A stretch of DNA of 64,000 nt from Tremella fuciformis (Eukaryota > Basidiomycota > Tremellomycetes > Tremellales > Tremellaceae): NCBI GenBank assembly GCA_032768795.1, contig CP136490.1:1426001-1490000 (forward strand), read 5' to 3'. The notes beneath the pieces are model-generated. The model saw nothing but the letters and a program-made list of their open reading frames with translations, did no database searches and was not told the origin of the DNA. Both the position numbers and the translations under genes were made by a program. Positions 31,537-44,467 of this stretch are shown here, piece after piece (positions within the stretch are counted from its first letter, which is position 1; each line of letters opens with the position of its first letter).

Positions 31537-34523
31537 ATGTCCAGCTCGACGCCTCTTCTTTCCGATATGGACCAGGGCAGCAACAGTGCCAGTGGTAGCG
31601 GTAGCGGTCGCGGCACTTCTCGGATCGCAGCACACCGATCCTCGGACGATCTCACCATCATGTCCGCCCCCTACGCAGATCACAGCCAGATCCAATCTGA
31701 GAATGAGTACTCCACCGTAACGAGGCTGAACGATGAGTACGACGACAAGCACCTTCCGCTCGGCGACGAGCATGACAAGGTCAACAGCCCGGTCACGACG
31801 TATCACAAGGAGGCCGAGGCCATGTATCAGCCGGTGGCGCCAGAGGTGCATGCCGTTGTGCCGAGCGTCGATGACCCCGATGAGAGCTGCGAGACTTTCC
31901 GATCCTATCTGCTTGGGACCATCGCCGCGGTAGTCGGTACTGGCTTGAATACCTGGGTGAGCTCGAGTGACGAACAGCCGGTACAGCGAGCTGACGAGCC
32001 CAGTTCGGATCGCGTCAACCAGGTATCTACTTGTCTCCGCTGTTGGCACAATTCGTCATGCACCCTTTGGGTGTCATCATGGCCAAGACGCTCCCGACTC
32101 ATACCTTCAACTTCTTTGGCTACAGGTGTTCTCTCAATCCCGGCCCTTGGACGGTCAAAGAGCATGTCATTGTCACCCTCATGGCCACCGTTTCGCTGCC
32201 CACGGCGACCGCTATCGACATCATCATCACCACTAAATTGCCCGTCTTCTTCAACGACCCGGATCTCGGAGGCAACTGGGGCTTCCAAATCCTCATCGTC
32301 TTGTCGACTCAATTCCTCGGCTTCGGTCTCGCCGGTCTGGCGCGCGAGTACCTCGTCTATCCACCTGCCATGACCTGGCCGATGAACTTGGCCAAAGTCT
32401 CGCTCTTCAATGCCCTGCACCGACGTCACTTCGACGAGGCTGGAGAGGTCAAAATCGAGAAGGAGGGCTCCGATCCCGCCGTTAATGGGTGGAAGATCAG
32501 TGCTTTCAGGTTCTGCCTCTGGGTGACTCTGGCCAGCTTCGCCTGGTTCTTCGTCACCGCATTCCTGGTCCCATTCCTTACCTACTTCAACTGGCCGACT
32601 TGGCCCGCTCCGGACAATAAGAAGCTGGCGATTATCATGGGCAGCATCACTGGCTTGGTAAGCGAGCTTTTGAATGGCGAGTAAGCTCACGGCTTAGGGC
32701 TTGAACCCCTTCCCTACCATGGATTGGACCTACGTTTCGGGTGCTGGTCTGACTCCTCTGATCACGCCTTGGTGGGCCACCTTGCAAATCTTCAGTGGGT
32801 CGAACAGTTGCCAGCGCTATAACATCACTGACAGCATTCAGTCGGCGCTGTGCTCGGCTTCTTTGTTGTCGTGGCCATCTACTTCTCTAACACCTGGTAC
32901 ACCGCCTACCTCCTACCCAACTCCAACGCCGCTTTCGACCGCTTTGGCGCTTCGTACAACGTCACTGCTGTCCTCAATAGCGATCACACGCTCAACGAGA
33001 CAGCCTACCAAGCCTACTCGCCCATCTACTACACTGCAGGGTACAACCTTGTGTTCGGTGCTTACTTCGCCCAATACACCGCTGCCCTCGTCTACGCATT
33101 CGCTGACCACTGGGGCCAGCTTCGTACCGGTTTCCGTATCGGCTACCGCTCGCTCAGGGCCACCTTCTCGAAGAACCACACTACGGATGAGGCCGAGGAG
33201 TTGCGTGACCAGATGGACTTCGACATTCACTACAAGCTCATGCGCCGTTACCCGGAAGCCAAGCAGTGGTGGTTCGGCCTCGTCGCTCTCATATCGCTCG
33301 TCCTCGGCATCATTGCTTGCGAAGTGTACAAGACCACTATGCCCATCTGGATGATCTTCATCTCCTTTGCACTTGCCGCCGTCTTCCTCGTTCCCGCTGG
33401 CATCATCATGGCCGTCAGCGCGAGTAAAACATTCCAATCCCTGACCAGAAGCTGACTGGGCGTAGAATGTGCAGATCATCCTTGTTGTGCTTGCCGAGAT
33501 CATTCCCGGTGTGGCCATCCCCGGTCGACCTTACGCCAACATGATCACCAAGATGTGAGCAGATCAAGCATTCTGTATATCCCGTCGGGAGTGCTGACGA
33601 GAAGCTACGGCTGGGTTGCCCTGGTGCAGGCTCTCCTCTACGTACAAGACCAAAAGCTTGCCCACTACCTACATGTCCCGCCCCGTGCTACCTTCCGTGC
33701 GCAGATGTGGGGCTGCCTCGTCGGCAGCTTTGTCACGCTCGGTGTCATCAACTGGCAGATGAGCGCCGTCCCCGACTTGTGCGAGCCGGGTCAGAAAGAC
33801 CTTCTCACCTGCCCATACTACGTGAGTCCGAGTTCATTCTCTTTGTATACCATTGGCTGACCGGAAGACAACGTTCTTCTCTTCTGCACTGCTGTTTGGC
33901 GTCATCGGCCCCAAGAAGGTGTACGGCTCCAACGGCCTGTACAAGAATCTCATGTGGGCCTTTTTCGTTGGTGCAGCTCTCACTGGTCTCGCCAGCCTGG
34001 CGAAACGACGCTGGCCCAAGAACAAGTACATCAAGTGTGAGCGGTCCTTGTTTCCCAGGCAGAGTACGAGCATTGAGCATTTCAGCGATCAACATTCCGG
34101 TCATCATCTCCGGCGCGCAGTACTACGCCCCATACAACTTGTCTTTCGTGTGGTCCGGCGTCCCACTTGCCTTTGTCTTCATGCGATACATCTACCGCCG
34201 CTTCCACCCGTGGTGGAACAAGTACTGCTGTGAGTTATCCACCTTATACCAGTCCATCAGCAATATGACTGACCTGTAGACATCCTGTCGATTGGCTTGA
34301 CCGTTGGTGCAGCTATCAGCGGCGTCATCCAATTCTTCGCCATCACCTACCCCGGAGCGTCAATTTCGTACTGGGGCAACACGTACTACGTCAGTGGGTG
34401 TGACGGACTTGGCTGTCCACTCAAGGAGATGCCTGCCGAAGGTTACTTTGGTCCGGGCGTGAGTCGCTCACTGTTGTGCAACTTCCCTGGCTGACCCACT
34501 TACAGCCCGGCCAGTTCAGCTGA
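31537..34523 (+). CDS. Oligopeptide transporter, OPT family
   Basis: This plasma-membrane carrier imports small peptides with protons. After an acidic, Ser-rich N-terminus of about 120 residues, membrane segments start at FRSYLLGTIAAVVGTGLN. Family blocks include MAKTLPTHTFNFFGYRCSLNPGPW (split over an exon), GPWTVKEHVIVTLMATVSLP, FLVYPPAMTWPMNL-like text (LVYPPAMTWPMNLAKVSLF), GLNPFPTMDWTYV, IPGVAIPGRPYANM, HVPPRATFRAQMWG and PVIISGAQYYAPYNLSF. The last exon gives the ending GPGPGQFS. Some nine introns are present, and total length is near 830 residues. ATG 31537 is used, since the frame upstream of it has no ATG. Its position beside an amidase and a prolyl oligopeptidase hints at peptide or amide nitrogen use, which is inference. 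Confidence 0.92.
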
Positions 34524-34925
34524 TCCTTCGTGTGCGGAGACAGTCAGAAAGGGATGTGTGGTAGTGAGGTGGAAATGGGAGATGGTCATTGGCCAAAGGA
34601 TGGGAGGGACGGGCGCTCGGATCTGCCGGAATGACGACTTGATAGGGTGGTCCAGGTGAAGCGGTCTTTTGTAGGGGTTACACAGAGATTTTGTATTCGT
34701 TTGTTATGCAGCGGATCGGATCCCCCTCGCCTCATAGCATTGCCCGCCTTGCGTATAAGGCCGGCCTGGACCGCACGATCCCCAAGGAGAAGGCGGACCA
34801 GCGGTGAGCCCGCCACTTTGCCTTCCGGCCGACTCGGAATCTCCACCGAACCCGTCGTCCATCCCTCGGCGTCGTTTCCTTGCTTATCTTTACTGTCACT
34901 TTGCTACGTGTACCTCAGACCCGCC
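34524..34925. other. Intergenic region upstream of the zinc-cluster gene
   Basis: These 402 bases carry the 3' UTR of the transporter gene and the promoter of the regulator. No gene, repeat or recognisable motif is seen. Confidence 0.35.
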
Positions 34926-37499
34926 ATGCAGTCCAGCGTCGACGTGCAGAGCCCGCCGATGGCTATGCAGAGCGGGCCGTTCTCTCCTTGGACAGGTCGA
35001 AGTCCTCGAGATCTCGGCGTGGGTCCTTCGTCGCCGTCGCCGAAGAAGGGCCCGAGTGGACGAGCCAAGACGGGCTGCATTACATGCAGGATCCGCAAGA
35101 AGGTGAGTCGGATTGCTCCCTCTTCGGCATATGGGTCGGTTTTAGAAACCATACGATATGAGCAATGCTGGAGGACAAGAATAGGGGGTCGGAGGACAAG
35201 GCTGACTGACTTGCAGAGGTGCGACGAGGCCAAGCCTCATTGCGATACGTGCTCTAGGCTCGGGATCGAGTGCATGGGCTATGGAACGAAGCGGCCGCGC
35301 TGGCTGAAAGGCCAGGATAACAGCTCAAAAGCCCGAGAGAAGATGTGAGTCCCGCCGAGCCCTATGCCTACAGGCCTTTCTTCTGAGGTAGGTAGACGAG
35401 CTGATTTGCAGTCGGCTCAAGATACAGAAGCGCCGCGGCGAGAAGAAGCGCGCTGGCTCTGGCACGACCGAGGGCGAGGACCTTGATGAGGAAGGAGACG
35501 ATGATGGTGATGTTGGCGGTGCCCCCGCTCAAGCTGATCGGGGACTTCGGGACGACCCATCAGTGCCTACGCCTGATGAAGTCCCGTGGGACTCGGCATT
35601 CCAGCCCACGGCGGCAGCCGTCGCTCCTGCTCCCGTCACAGATGCTACCGTTGAGCTCGCAACGGCAGGTCGACCGAGCTGGGACGCGGGAATCGCCAAC
35701 ACGTCTGCTCAGCTCTGGAACCAAACTGATCTTGCCGCCGTCGACACCGGCGTCTATAATCCCTCGACGGTCATGTCCTTCGACCAGACCGTTGCCACTA
35801 CCGCCGGCTCGCAGATGTTTGTGCAGCCCTCGACACAGCCTCTGGCGCAACACCCTGATCCCGCCTTGGACGAGATCTGGAAGATCCTCTTTGGAGCGCC
35901 GCCTTCCGACTTTTCCGCGCCAGCATTCCCGCCAATACCCTCACCGCTGTCCATGTCGGTGGATATGTCCAACCCGCCGCTGTATCCTCCGTTCCCGCTA
36001 TCCACCTCGCCTCCGCCAGCGCTGACCGTCCCGACTCCAGGACCGGAGATGAGCATACAACATGTCGACATGTCGCCCGTACCAGACTTGGGATACCTGC
36101 ACCATTACCTGAACGTCGTGCTCCCCTTGCAATATCGCTTTGTCTTCAAGTCGATGGGCGACCTCGTCACGCCCCTAGCTATGGCGCACTCGCATGTCCT
36201 CAACTCTGTCTCTTCTCTAGCGGCATTACATCTGGCGGCACAGCGGTCGTCGACCAACATCTTCCCTCTGAGCGATACGGACGATACCGGGAGTACGCAA
36301 GCGGACCTCGACGCAGTTGTGGCCAAGTCTTCACATAGAGACTCGTTGCAACGGCTGAGGTTCCTCTCCAGCAAAGACCTGACCAGCGAGGATGTCATCG
36401 TCTCGGCTCTGTTCGCGATCTCATTCCATCTTTTTCAGGGAGGCACGTCGAAAGAATGGACGGATGTGCTCGAGACTGCTCAAAGATGCTTGGAAGCCGC
36501 ACTGGCATCGTCACCAGAGGTCACTCCTTCTGCAATCCGGTAAGCTCGCCTCCTACCTCTGGTACACGGCTGATGAGAGCAGCAAAGGTACCATGGGTAG
36601 CCCTTGGCAGAGATATCGACCTCTGATCGCCGTCATGGTTTGGATGGATATTCTCGGCTCTGTCACCCAGAACAAGGGGTCCAGGCTTTTGCCGACCTAC
36701 CGTAGACTGCTGAGTCACTTCCCGGCACAGCGAGACTCGGGTGCACGACTCGCCATGGAGCATGTTTGGGGGTGTGATGACACCACTGTGGGTCTATTGA
36801 AGTTTGGCAGATATCTGCAGCTGACATGCAGCTCCTCGCCATGGCGGAGACGGTGCAACTGTCGGAGTGGAAAGAGCACTGCGAAGCTGCCGGCTGCCTG
36901 TCCATCAACGAGCTCGTGACACGTGCTACGCAGATCGAGAAGCTGCTAGAGGAGCGAGCTTGGCGCGAGTCTCTCCTTGATGCTGGCAAGTCTGCCCGGA
37001 TCGAGGTGGAGGGGGAAGATGAAGGGGATGACGAGTCCAAGGGGATGGTGAGGATCATGAGCGATATCTTTTACGCCGCGGCAAAGGTCTTTCTCGCTGC
37101 CGTTGTCAATGGGCCATTCCCAAGAGGTCCGCCCAAGTTTCATAGCAATGGGAATGACGCTCATGACCAGTTCCCGAGATCGCCAATTCTGTGACGGCTA
37201 CCATCTCTGCTCTCACCCTGTTGGACATCCATCATCCCGACCAGGACATCAACCGCGCTCTCATCCTGCCTATCACCCTTGCCGGATGTCATGCCGAGTC
37301 AAGTGAACAGAAAGACTTCTTCCGCGGTAGATTCCAGCGGCTCGGACCGGAAGCCGCTGCGTTTGGCAATTCGAAGCAGGCCCTCAACCTGATGGAAGAA
37401 GTATGGCGGTTGAGGGCAGAGCGAGGGGCGGGAGGGCGAGTGTGCTGGAGGCAGACTATGCGCTCTCTCGGCTGGGAGAGGGGCATCTTACTTATCTGA
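34926..37499 (+). CDS. Zn(II)2Cys6 transcription factor with fungal regulatory domain
   Basis: A nuclear DNA-binding regulator. The zinc cluster is split by an intron: TGCITCRIRKK then RCDEAKPHCDTCSRLGIEC, supplying all six cysteines, followed by the linker YGTKRPRWLKG. A Pro/Ser/Ala-rich activation-like region follows. The C-terminal domain (DLGYLHHYLNVVLPLQYRFV; SVSSLAALHLAAQR; LFAISFHLFQGGTSKEW; TDHQDI-like text as DIHHPDQDINRALILPITLA) resembles the Fungal_trans_2 family. At least five introns are used, and the length is about 720 residues. Targets are unknown; its position directly downstream of the peptide transporter on the same strand allows, without proving, a regulatory link. Confidence 0.88.
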
Positions 37500-37769
37500 T
37501 TTGGGTATCATGGACAGGCTCATCTACTGTTTCCTGTATTGCCACAATGTTGTATGGTTGTATGCCACTTTCGTCAGAAAGCTGCCGCTCGGACCTCCAC
37601 TTGGAAGGTCCACCCTCAATGGAACTGGAGATCCTAGGCTCGAGGTTGCCTTTCATCAGCTTGCCCACTTCTCGCAGGATACCCGAAACAGACGCAGAGG
37701 GGCTGGTCCCAGCTAGACCTCCTGGGGTGGAACAAAATGCTTCTCGAGCTCGCCCTATGAGCGGATCTC

Positions 37770-40352
37770 ATGGAACAACGGGCTATGTCTTCGACGGATG
37801 ACGGGGTCCCCCTCTCTGCAGCAACACAAGGCAGTGACAACACATTGGACGACCTCTTGGGGACGTACGCGACTGATAGTCCTCCAACCACAGCGAAAAT
37901 CTTCACCCCTCCGTCTAAACCCAGAGCGACCGATGGGGAAGAAGGCCAAGTGAGGGGCAGGGCTCGAAGATCTCCAGTCTTGCGGAAGACCGACTCGGCA
38001 CAGGAGATGGCCCGCTTTGCGGTCCTCTGTGAGTGGGAGGCTTGCAGCATGAATGCTGACCGTCAGACTCTGCTGCGCTTCTCGTGATTTTGCCCACCTC
38101 CCTGCTGCTCGCCAGCAACAAGGTCCTCCTGACGCCGCTGTTCAACTCTCTCCCCTTCGCCCTGCACAACACCGCTCAGTACGCAACATTCGGGTCCGCT
38201 AGCATTCTTGTCTACCATGGTCTTGGGTACTTCGGCTCCCCCGCAATGGTCATTTCTGCCCGAGCATGCTTCGCAATCATGTGCATAGCATCAGACATTA
38301 CCGCCATTTGGGGCAGGCAGCTCGGAAGTCTGTGTGGAGAGCTCCTTGGCCCGGAGTGGGGCGCCCTGGCAGCTACTACGGCTCTGGGACTTCCTGCTGT
38401 AGTGTCAGCCACCACATTTGCTCTATTATGTTTTGTGAGCCGAGGCCCTTCTCTCCCACTGACAATTGACAGGTAGGATCTCATCTCGCCGATCCGTCCC
38501 GCTCGAGAAGAGACCGCCGGCCTTTGGCATGGGGTCCTCACGACTTTTCGAGCCGCAATGTACTTGCTGCACTTATGGCTTGGCGAGAGGGTAGCCCGAC
38601 GTGTGCTCGATTCCGAGTACATGCGTACGGTACAGCCAGAGAAGATCGTGAGTCCAATCCCAGCTGTCGAGTATTTTTTGTTTCTGACACACCATCAGAT
38701 CCTTGGCACCTCACTCGTTCTGTCCATCTTCGCCTTGCTCGCCAACCCGAGTCATTCTAGGCCCCTTCCACAGCAGATCACCACATGGCTGCAGCAAAGT
38801 CGTTCCCTTCCACCAGAACACCGGAAGCTCTTGTCGAGGATCCTGCCTGCGCGGGCCTCTTCAGTTCTTCTCGTCGCACGTCTCCCCTTGATTTTTCTGG
38901 CTCTTCGTCTTCATGCATCCCGACCATTGCCACCGTACATCAGCGCCGACGGCAGTCTCCGTATCCTGGCCAGTGAACGTGGTCTTACGGGTCAGGTTGT
39001 GGTAGCGGACCATCTACAATCGAGCTACCGCTTCTTACGCTGCGATCACTCTCTTCTTGGAGGTCGATGGATCCGAGCTGCGCCAGGGCTATCGGACCCC
39101 GGAAAGCAGCCGGTCATACAGTTCGGCGACTCGTGAGACCAGTACTATTGTAGTGGCCTTCTTCTAACGTCCAGAATCTTCGCCGCATTTGCGCTACAGG
39201 AGGTTGCTCTGCTAGCAGCTCGGGATTCGACGGGAGACGGCCTGGAGCGCACGCTGGAGCTTACAGCTGACATCGAACTGATCAGCTCTGCTGCCGCTGT
39301 CGAGGGCTCCGGGTCAGAAACACAGCGGGCGCTGATTATGTGGGTGGACTGTTTTTGTGCTTGCCGATAGACTCATGACGAATAGCGGGCTTGGTGTTGG
39401 CATTGCTGCGAATACTTTGATGAAGCGCGGCATTGAGGTGGATGTTGTTGGTCAGTATCATGCGATACATCTTGGACCTTCGAGGCTGAATATTTAGAAA
39501 TCGATCCCCTCGTCTATAGAGCCGCCATTGACTACTTAGATCTGTCCACTCCTGCCACTATACACCTGACGGATGGAGCAGGACACGTTCACGAGCTAGC
39601 GGAGCAAGCGAGGCAAGGGACTTGGAATGGCACTAGGTACACTTACGCCATACAAGACTGCTTCTCCGGCGGTTCCGTTCCCAATGCCTTGTTCGCGACC
39701 GAATTTTGGGAAGATTTGGGCGAGGTGATGCGCCCCGACGGGGTTGTGATCATGGTGAAGTACAAACTTGATTGCCTACCAACTAGCTGACATCCAGAAC
39801 TTTGTTGGACATCCTGGTGGTCCCGCCGCTCAGGCAGTTGTTGGGACGATCCTTTCCGTGTACCCGCAATGTCGAGCCTTCAGCGATGCTCCGTATCAGC
39901 CTGAGAACGACGATCAGAGCGTGAATATGGTAAGGGATTTATCGATTGACCTCCTACATCCGCAGATCAGCTGACATTTGGGTCGTGCTCTGTGCGATGA
40001 GCTACTCGCCGCTCCTGACATTCCGTCCGCCCACACCAGCCGATGTGATGCGCTCACCCTTAAGGTAAGGAGCTAGGACGAGGTGAGATTCGGCTCATGG
40101 CAGAGCGCATACCTACTCGACTTTCCTTGCCAACGAGATTTTGCTCGACGCTATCGTCGGGGTGGAGGAACCGACTCTATTGGATCGATCTATGATTCTG
40201 ACCGAAGATAATCCCTTGAAGGACGAGTGGCAGATTCCATTGGCTCTCGCCGTCTGGCGGGCTATGCAAAAGAGTGAGCCTTCACGAACCGCAGAGAAGC
40301 CATGTAAGCTGACGAGAAAGTCTTGACACCCCATCAATGGCTCACATATTGA
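37770..40352 (+). CDS. Membrane-anchored spermine/spermidine synthase-like protein
   Basis: The N-terminal half has several membrane segments (VILPTSLLLASNKVLLTPLF, ATFGSASILVYHGLGYFG, ILGTSLVLSIFALLANP). The C-terminal half is a Rossmann aminopropyl- or methyltransferase domain: GLGVGIAANTLMKRGIEVDV then VVEIDPLVYRAAIDYL, and later LTDGAGHVHELAEQA and YTYAIQDCFSGG, at the spacing of the polyamine synthase fold. The usual catalytic aspartate loop of spermidine synthase is not obvious, so the reaction is uncertain. One intron uses a GTCAG donor (39451). Near 39928 the frame continues cleanly only if the intron ends at TTTGG|GTC (39992), which lacks AG; a canonical join gives a stop. The last join ends QKILTPHQWLTY. 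Confidence 0.7.
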
Positions 40353-40412
40353 GCACATATATTTCGCAGCTTGTATACCCTGCATGGTATGCAACAAGTG
40401 CTCAATAGCCAA

Positions 40413-41732
40413 TCAAGACTTGTATATCAGCACGGATGCGATGCCCCCGCTGGCTTGGTCTTCCTCCACTATCAGTCCGTCGAATCCCATCAGTCGACTG
40501 CTCCCAACGCCAGTGACGCCGTCTAAGCCACCTTCGACTGTACGATCCAGTATCATTGCTTCTCCTTCCCTCTCTTTACTGTTGACCGTCGGCGTCCCGC
40601 CCTCTCCTGGCTCTTCAGAGCCGAGGTGTTCCTGAAAATCCGACAGAGGAGAGGTGGAGTCTAAAGTGGCGTTGTCAATTGCTATCGACCATGGGCAGCG
40701 AGCGTAGCGCTGAAACTCGGCTGAACCGGGCTGTGTGTCAGATACTTGCCCTTGAGTCGTTACTTTCAGACTCACAATGTTGGAATGAGCGATGATCTTG
40801 TCCACCACACCCGACTCTGAGACGAGGAAGTCCAGCCCCAGTTGAAAGTAATTCCAGAAGCCTAAACACATCAGCTTCAGGCCATACATGAGCAACATAG
40901 CTGACAGCCGTATGATTCCCCAGTCGCGGAGCGGGACTCTTTGGCCCAAATGCGTGAGATACGGCTGTCCTCTTTGTAGAATTTGCGCAGTGGGGGACCG
41001 AGGTCAAGTAACAGATCTTGGCTGGTAGTCTTGCCCAGCTCGACACGGATCTCCTCATCTCCTATGATGATTGTCATTCCCTTGCCAGGCTGCGCTAGTC
41101 AGCATCCGAAATCGGGTTTCAAACCTGCAGCTCGACGCACTTCGATGATCGCCTTATCCCCCGACTTGCCCTCGCCTTCCTTGCTATGCACAGACACATA
41201 TGCCACCGGGTCCTCCCGACCTCCTGCGCCGGTAGAAGGGATGTCGAACGTGATGCCGGGATAAGACACCTTGCCTTCTGCCGGGGCGTAGGTCGGGCCG
41301 AGCAGCCGGCCCACTTGTGCTCTGCTCAGAGGCTGTCGGGAGAACGCCAGGACGTGCGTGTCGTATGACAACTCTACGGGCGTCCCAGCAAGGGACACGC
41401 GGATATGTTCGAGCTTCTGGCTAGGATGGGTGAAGAGCAGTGCGACGGCGCCCAGGTGTACGGTCGTGCTGGTCTTGACTGGATCCTGCTATGAGCCCAA
41501 TTCGGGTGCTTACTGAGGCGGCGAGCTCACCTCAGCATCGTATGATACGTCCACTTTCGGGTACTGCCCTTTCTGCGCGCGCAGAACATCGAGAACATGC
41601 CACAAGCTATCTCCTGCCTGAATCAGCCGAGCAAACGTCGACCAGAGAGACGGGAGTGATTTGCCACTCACCCAGCACGAACGGCCCGACCGAGACGCCG
41701 GGAACGACGTCGTAGTTCGGTGTCATGTCCAT
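40413..41732 (-). CDS. PHAF1 (UPF0183) family protein
   Basis: The family blocks are clear: MDMTPNYDVVPGVSVGPFVL at the start, GKVSYPGITFDIPSTG, EEIRVELGKTTSQDLLLDLG, PPLRKFYKEDSR, then FWNYFQLGLDFLVSESGVVD and KIIAHSNI, ending with FQRYARCPWSI. In animals PHAF1 is a phagophore-associated autophagy factor that works with BCAS3; fungal members are hardly characterised. About five exons give some 370 residues. The C-terminal tail after RCPW is acidic and low-complexity. The gene converges on the polyamine-synthase-like gene with 60 bases between stop codons, and it is divergent from the dysferlin-domain gene. Confidence 0.85.
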
Positions 41733-42001
41733 TGAAGTTGATGTCCGGCTACATGAGGCTGCCCGGAGCGCTGGAGCGGTCCTGTCTATGCTGCATGCGG
41801 CATGTCATGAAGCAGAGAGGTGAAAGGATCATTCACAACCGTGCACCAACCTCGTCGCGTGTTGATGTGTTCGGATCCGAAATGAACACGACGTCATCGC
41901 CGAGGCCGCAGCCATTTTGGGCAGCTGGGTCTGCTTGCTTTGTAGCTTGTCGTCTGTCGTCTTGATACGTGCAAGGGAGCCTTGGGCTTGTTCTGCGCGA
42001 T

Positions 42002-43436
42002 ATGGCAGAGTCTCCGCAAGCCGAAGCGGGACCATCGTCCCCTCGCGCACAGGCGCCGAGCTCCCCCTCGTCCACGCGGACCGTCAGGTCAAAACGAAGT
42101 CAGTCGAGGGGTACGACCAGTAAGCCCAAACTCAACGGTACTGCCGAGGACGATCCAGCAGAAGTAGCAGCCGTGGACGCTCACCTGGCATCTCATCGAC
42201 GAAAGTCCTCCTTCTCCAACTTCTGGTCGAACCAGACCGCGGCGTCGACCGCCAAAGCGCGGCGTTGGCACCGATTGCACCCGGACGACCCACGTGGTGA
42301 CCACTGGGACGACGATCTCGAAGGTGGAAGCGAGGAGGATGAAGGCCTAGCTGAGGAGCTGAGGAAGCTGCAGGAAGAGCAGGCGAGAGTGCAGGCCGAG
42401 CAGAACGAGGCGGTCCGCATCATGAAGGATGGGAAGGAGGTGGACGTCGAAAGCGAGAATCCGGAACTGGCCGTACAGCAGGAGTACGTGTGGGACGGTG
42501 AGTGACCAGATGCGCGTCAGCGTCATACTGCAAGCTGATAGGGCAGTATTGTTCGAGAACCAAAGGGGTATCTACTTTCTCGGCAAGGCCTACTTCTCAT
42601 CTTCGACCCTCCTCCCGACCGACCCGTCCCCGTACACTGTTCCTTCGAAGCCATTACCGTCCGCTTCGTCCTTCACCGTCTTCGCGCCAGACGGCAAAGC
42701 CCGCCAGCCCAAGAAACGTAAACCGACCCCTGCCTCGCGTCCCGCCGGCCAGCGGCGAAGCATCAAGACGCTCTACACACCGGAAACATATCAGCCGCCA
42801 TCGCCGAAATGGATGTACCTCACTCCGTGGATGGTCAACATGCGCGTAGGGACGGACGAGCTGGGATGGAGGTACAATGCGTGGTTCAAGAAGAAAGGGT
42901 GGGGCTCGCATGCAGGCCCTATGGGCTGGGCAGGGTGGGTCAGGCGGCGCGAGTGGGTCCGCCTGAGGTGTATCAAGCCGGAAGAGAAGCTCTTGGAAGC
43001 GCCAGCGGACAAGAGAGATGATGATGCTGGAGAGGAACAAGGGGATCTGAAGGAGATATTGCGATCCGACGATCTGCAGGATAATGCCAGGGAGTTGTCG
43101 AGAGTCTTAGGAAGAATCAAGCTGGACAGACAGAAGCTAGAGCTGTGGGAGCGCTGGCTGCGAGATGCCGAGAGTGCCAACAAGGACCGGCTCGAGGCGA
43201 TAGTAGCTGATGAAGCGACAGTGAGTAGCGGCTGCTGGGACACTTACTGCCATTCTGACGTGTAGTACGAGATTCTGCAACACACATTCCAATTCCGCTC
43301 GAGTGTCACGAAGCTGGTCGATCTGTTCAACAAGCATCACATCGCCATACCCTCACTGGCACAAGGCTTTGCGGTAACGGATGGCTCGGAGCCTGAGGCA
43401 AGCGAGGCCCCTGCCGAGCCGCCGCAAAGGGTATGA
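42002..43436 (+). CDS. Peroxin/dysferlin-domain protein
   Basis: After a basic, Ser-rich N-terminus and a charged coiled-coil segment (LAEELRKLQEEQARVQAEQ), the protein has the two half-motifs of the dysferlin domain: VLFENQRGIYFLGKAYFSSS with LLPTDPSPYT (DysF-N), and WMVNMRVGTDELGWRYNAWF with VRRREWVRLRCIKP (DysF-C). Such domains occur in Pex30-type ER-peroxisome proteins and in the fungal Spo73/Mug65 group. There are no membrane segments, which fits Spo73/Mug65 better than Pex30. A C-terminal helix-rich block (LGRIKLDRQKLELWERWL) follows. Exons end at about 42498 and 43220, and length is about 445 residues. The ATG at 42002 was preferred to an upstream in-frame ATG at 41969. Confidence 0.82.
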
Positions 43437-43478
43437 TCTAGCTCTATAGTCTAGGAGATGTCTGTCGCTTTACGTGGC

Positions 43479-44348
43479 TCATGCTTTGGCCGATAGATAG
43501 TCCTGCAGCTTCTTGAGAGCTTTGTACCGATGGCTGATCTTGTTCTTGGCAACGCCGTCCATCTCGGCGTACGTGCGGCCATCGCCTTCGGGCGGTATAG
43601 GCTCGAAGACCGGATCCCATCCGAATTTGGTCGGTCCGCGAGCAGGAACGATTTTGCCCTCCGTTCGCCCTTCGAAGAGGATAGGTTCTGAACCTGGTCC
43701 GGCGCAGTAGGCGAAGGTGCAGAGTGCAGTTGCGGAGGTGTTGCCGAAACCCACGAGCATCTTGTTCAGACCTGCTAGTCAGCATGCGTGGTGCATATCA
43801 GCCTCTGCTCGATCATATTAGGTCTTTCGAAGCAGGTCTGATTCGTAGACTGACCATCGTGTCCGCAAGCCGCCATGAAGTCTTTGATGTACGGCCCAGG
43901 CAGACCATTAAGCGCCTCGAAGCAGAGTGCTGTATCTTCCGTGACGCATGCTGTGCCAAGCTATCATTATCAGTAACTCCTCAATCCGGACATCGAGCGT
44001 AGACAGGCAAGGGCGAGTGGATCCAGAGGTAGGGGCCAGTGATGTGCGGGCGAGCGAGGTGGGCCGAGAGTCAAGGAAGGGCAGCAGTCACCTTCTCAGC
44101 TGCGGCTCTGCACTTGGCAATAGCCACCTCTTGCGTTGTTCCCTGCAGCTCCGGCACTGCCCATCAGCTCGAGCTCACCGCCAAGAGATGTACTCACCGT
44201 CCACAGATTGAGCTTCGACAATGATGCCTGATGATGAGAGTATCGAGCGGACTTCTTGCAGCTTATTGGCGTTGCCCGTGACGAACACTCGGAATCAGTC
44301 TTCCTGGAGGATGTGTTATGGGGCAGAGGTCTCACCGAAAGAGGCCAT
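43479..44348 (-). CDS. HAM1: Inosine triphosphate pyrophosphatase
   Basis: This enzyme hydrolyses ITP, dITP and XTP so that deaminated purines are not built into DNA or RNA. The first exon is only 13 bases (ATGGCCTCTTTCG), and the join gives [20 protein letters not shown], the family start with the substrate loop. Later exons give [65 protein letters not shown] and [14 protein letters not shown], all diagnostic blocks. About five exons give some 190 residues, the normal size. It converges with the dysferlin-domain gene, with 42 bases between stop codons. Confidence 0.93.
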
Positions 44349-44467
44349 CGCGTCAAAGTTGACGAGCTTTGATAAACGTCGCAGAGATGAAAGGGAACAC
44401 AACGGGACCTCTCGTTGAAGCTCTTGGGCCGACAGAAGTGGGGTAAAGTGGGGAACTGAGGGTCCGA

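Noticed and set aside
31435..32690. Long open frames on the minus strand opposite the oligopeptide transporter (204 and 261 codons)
   Set aside because: They lie antisense to clearly conserved transporter exons and show only GC-biased, charged low-complexity text; they are shadow frames.
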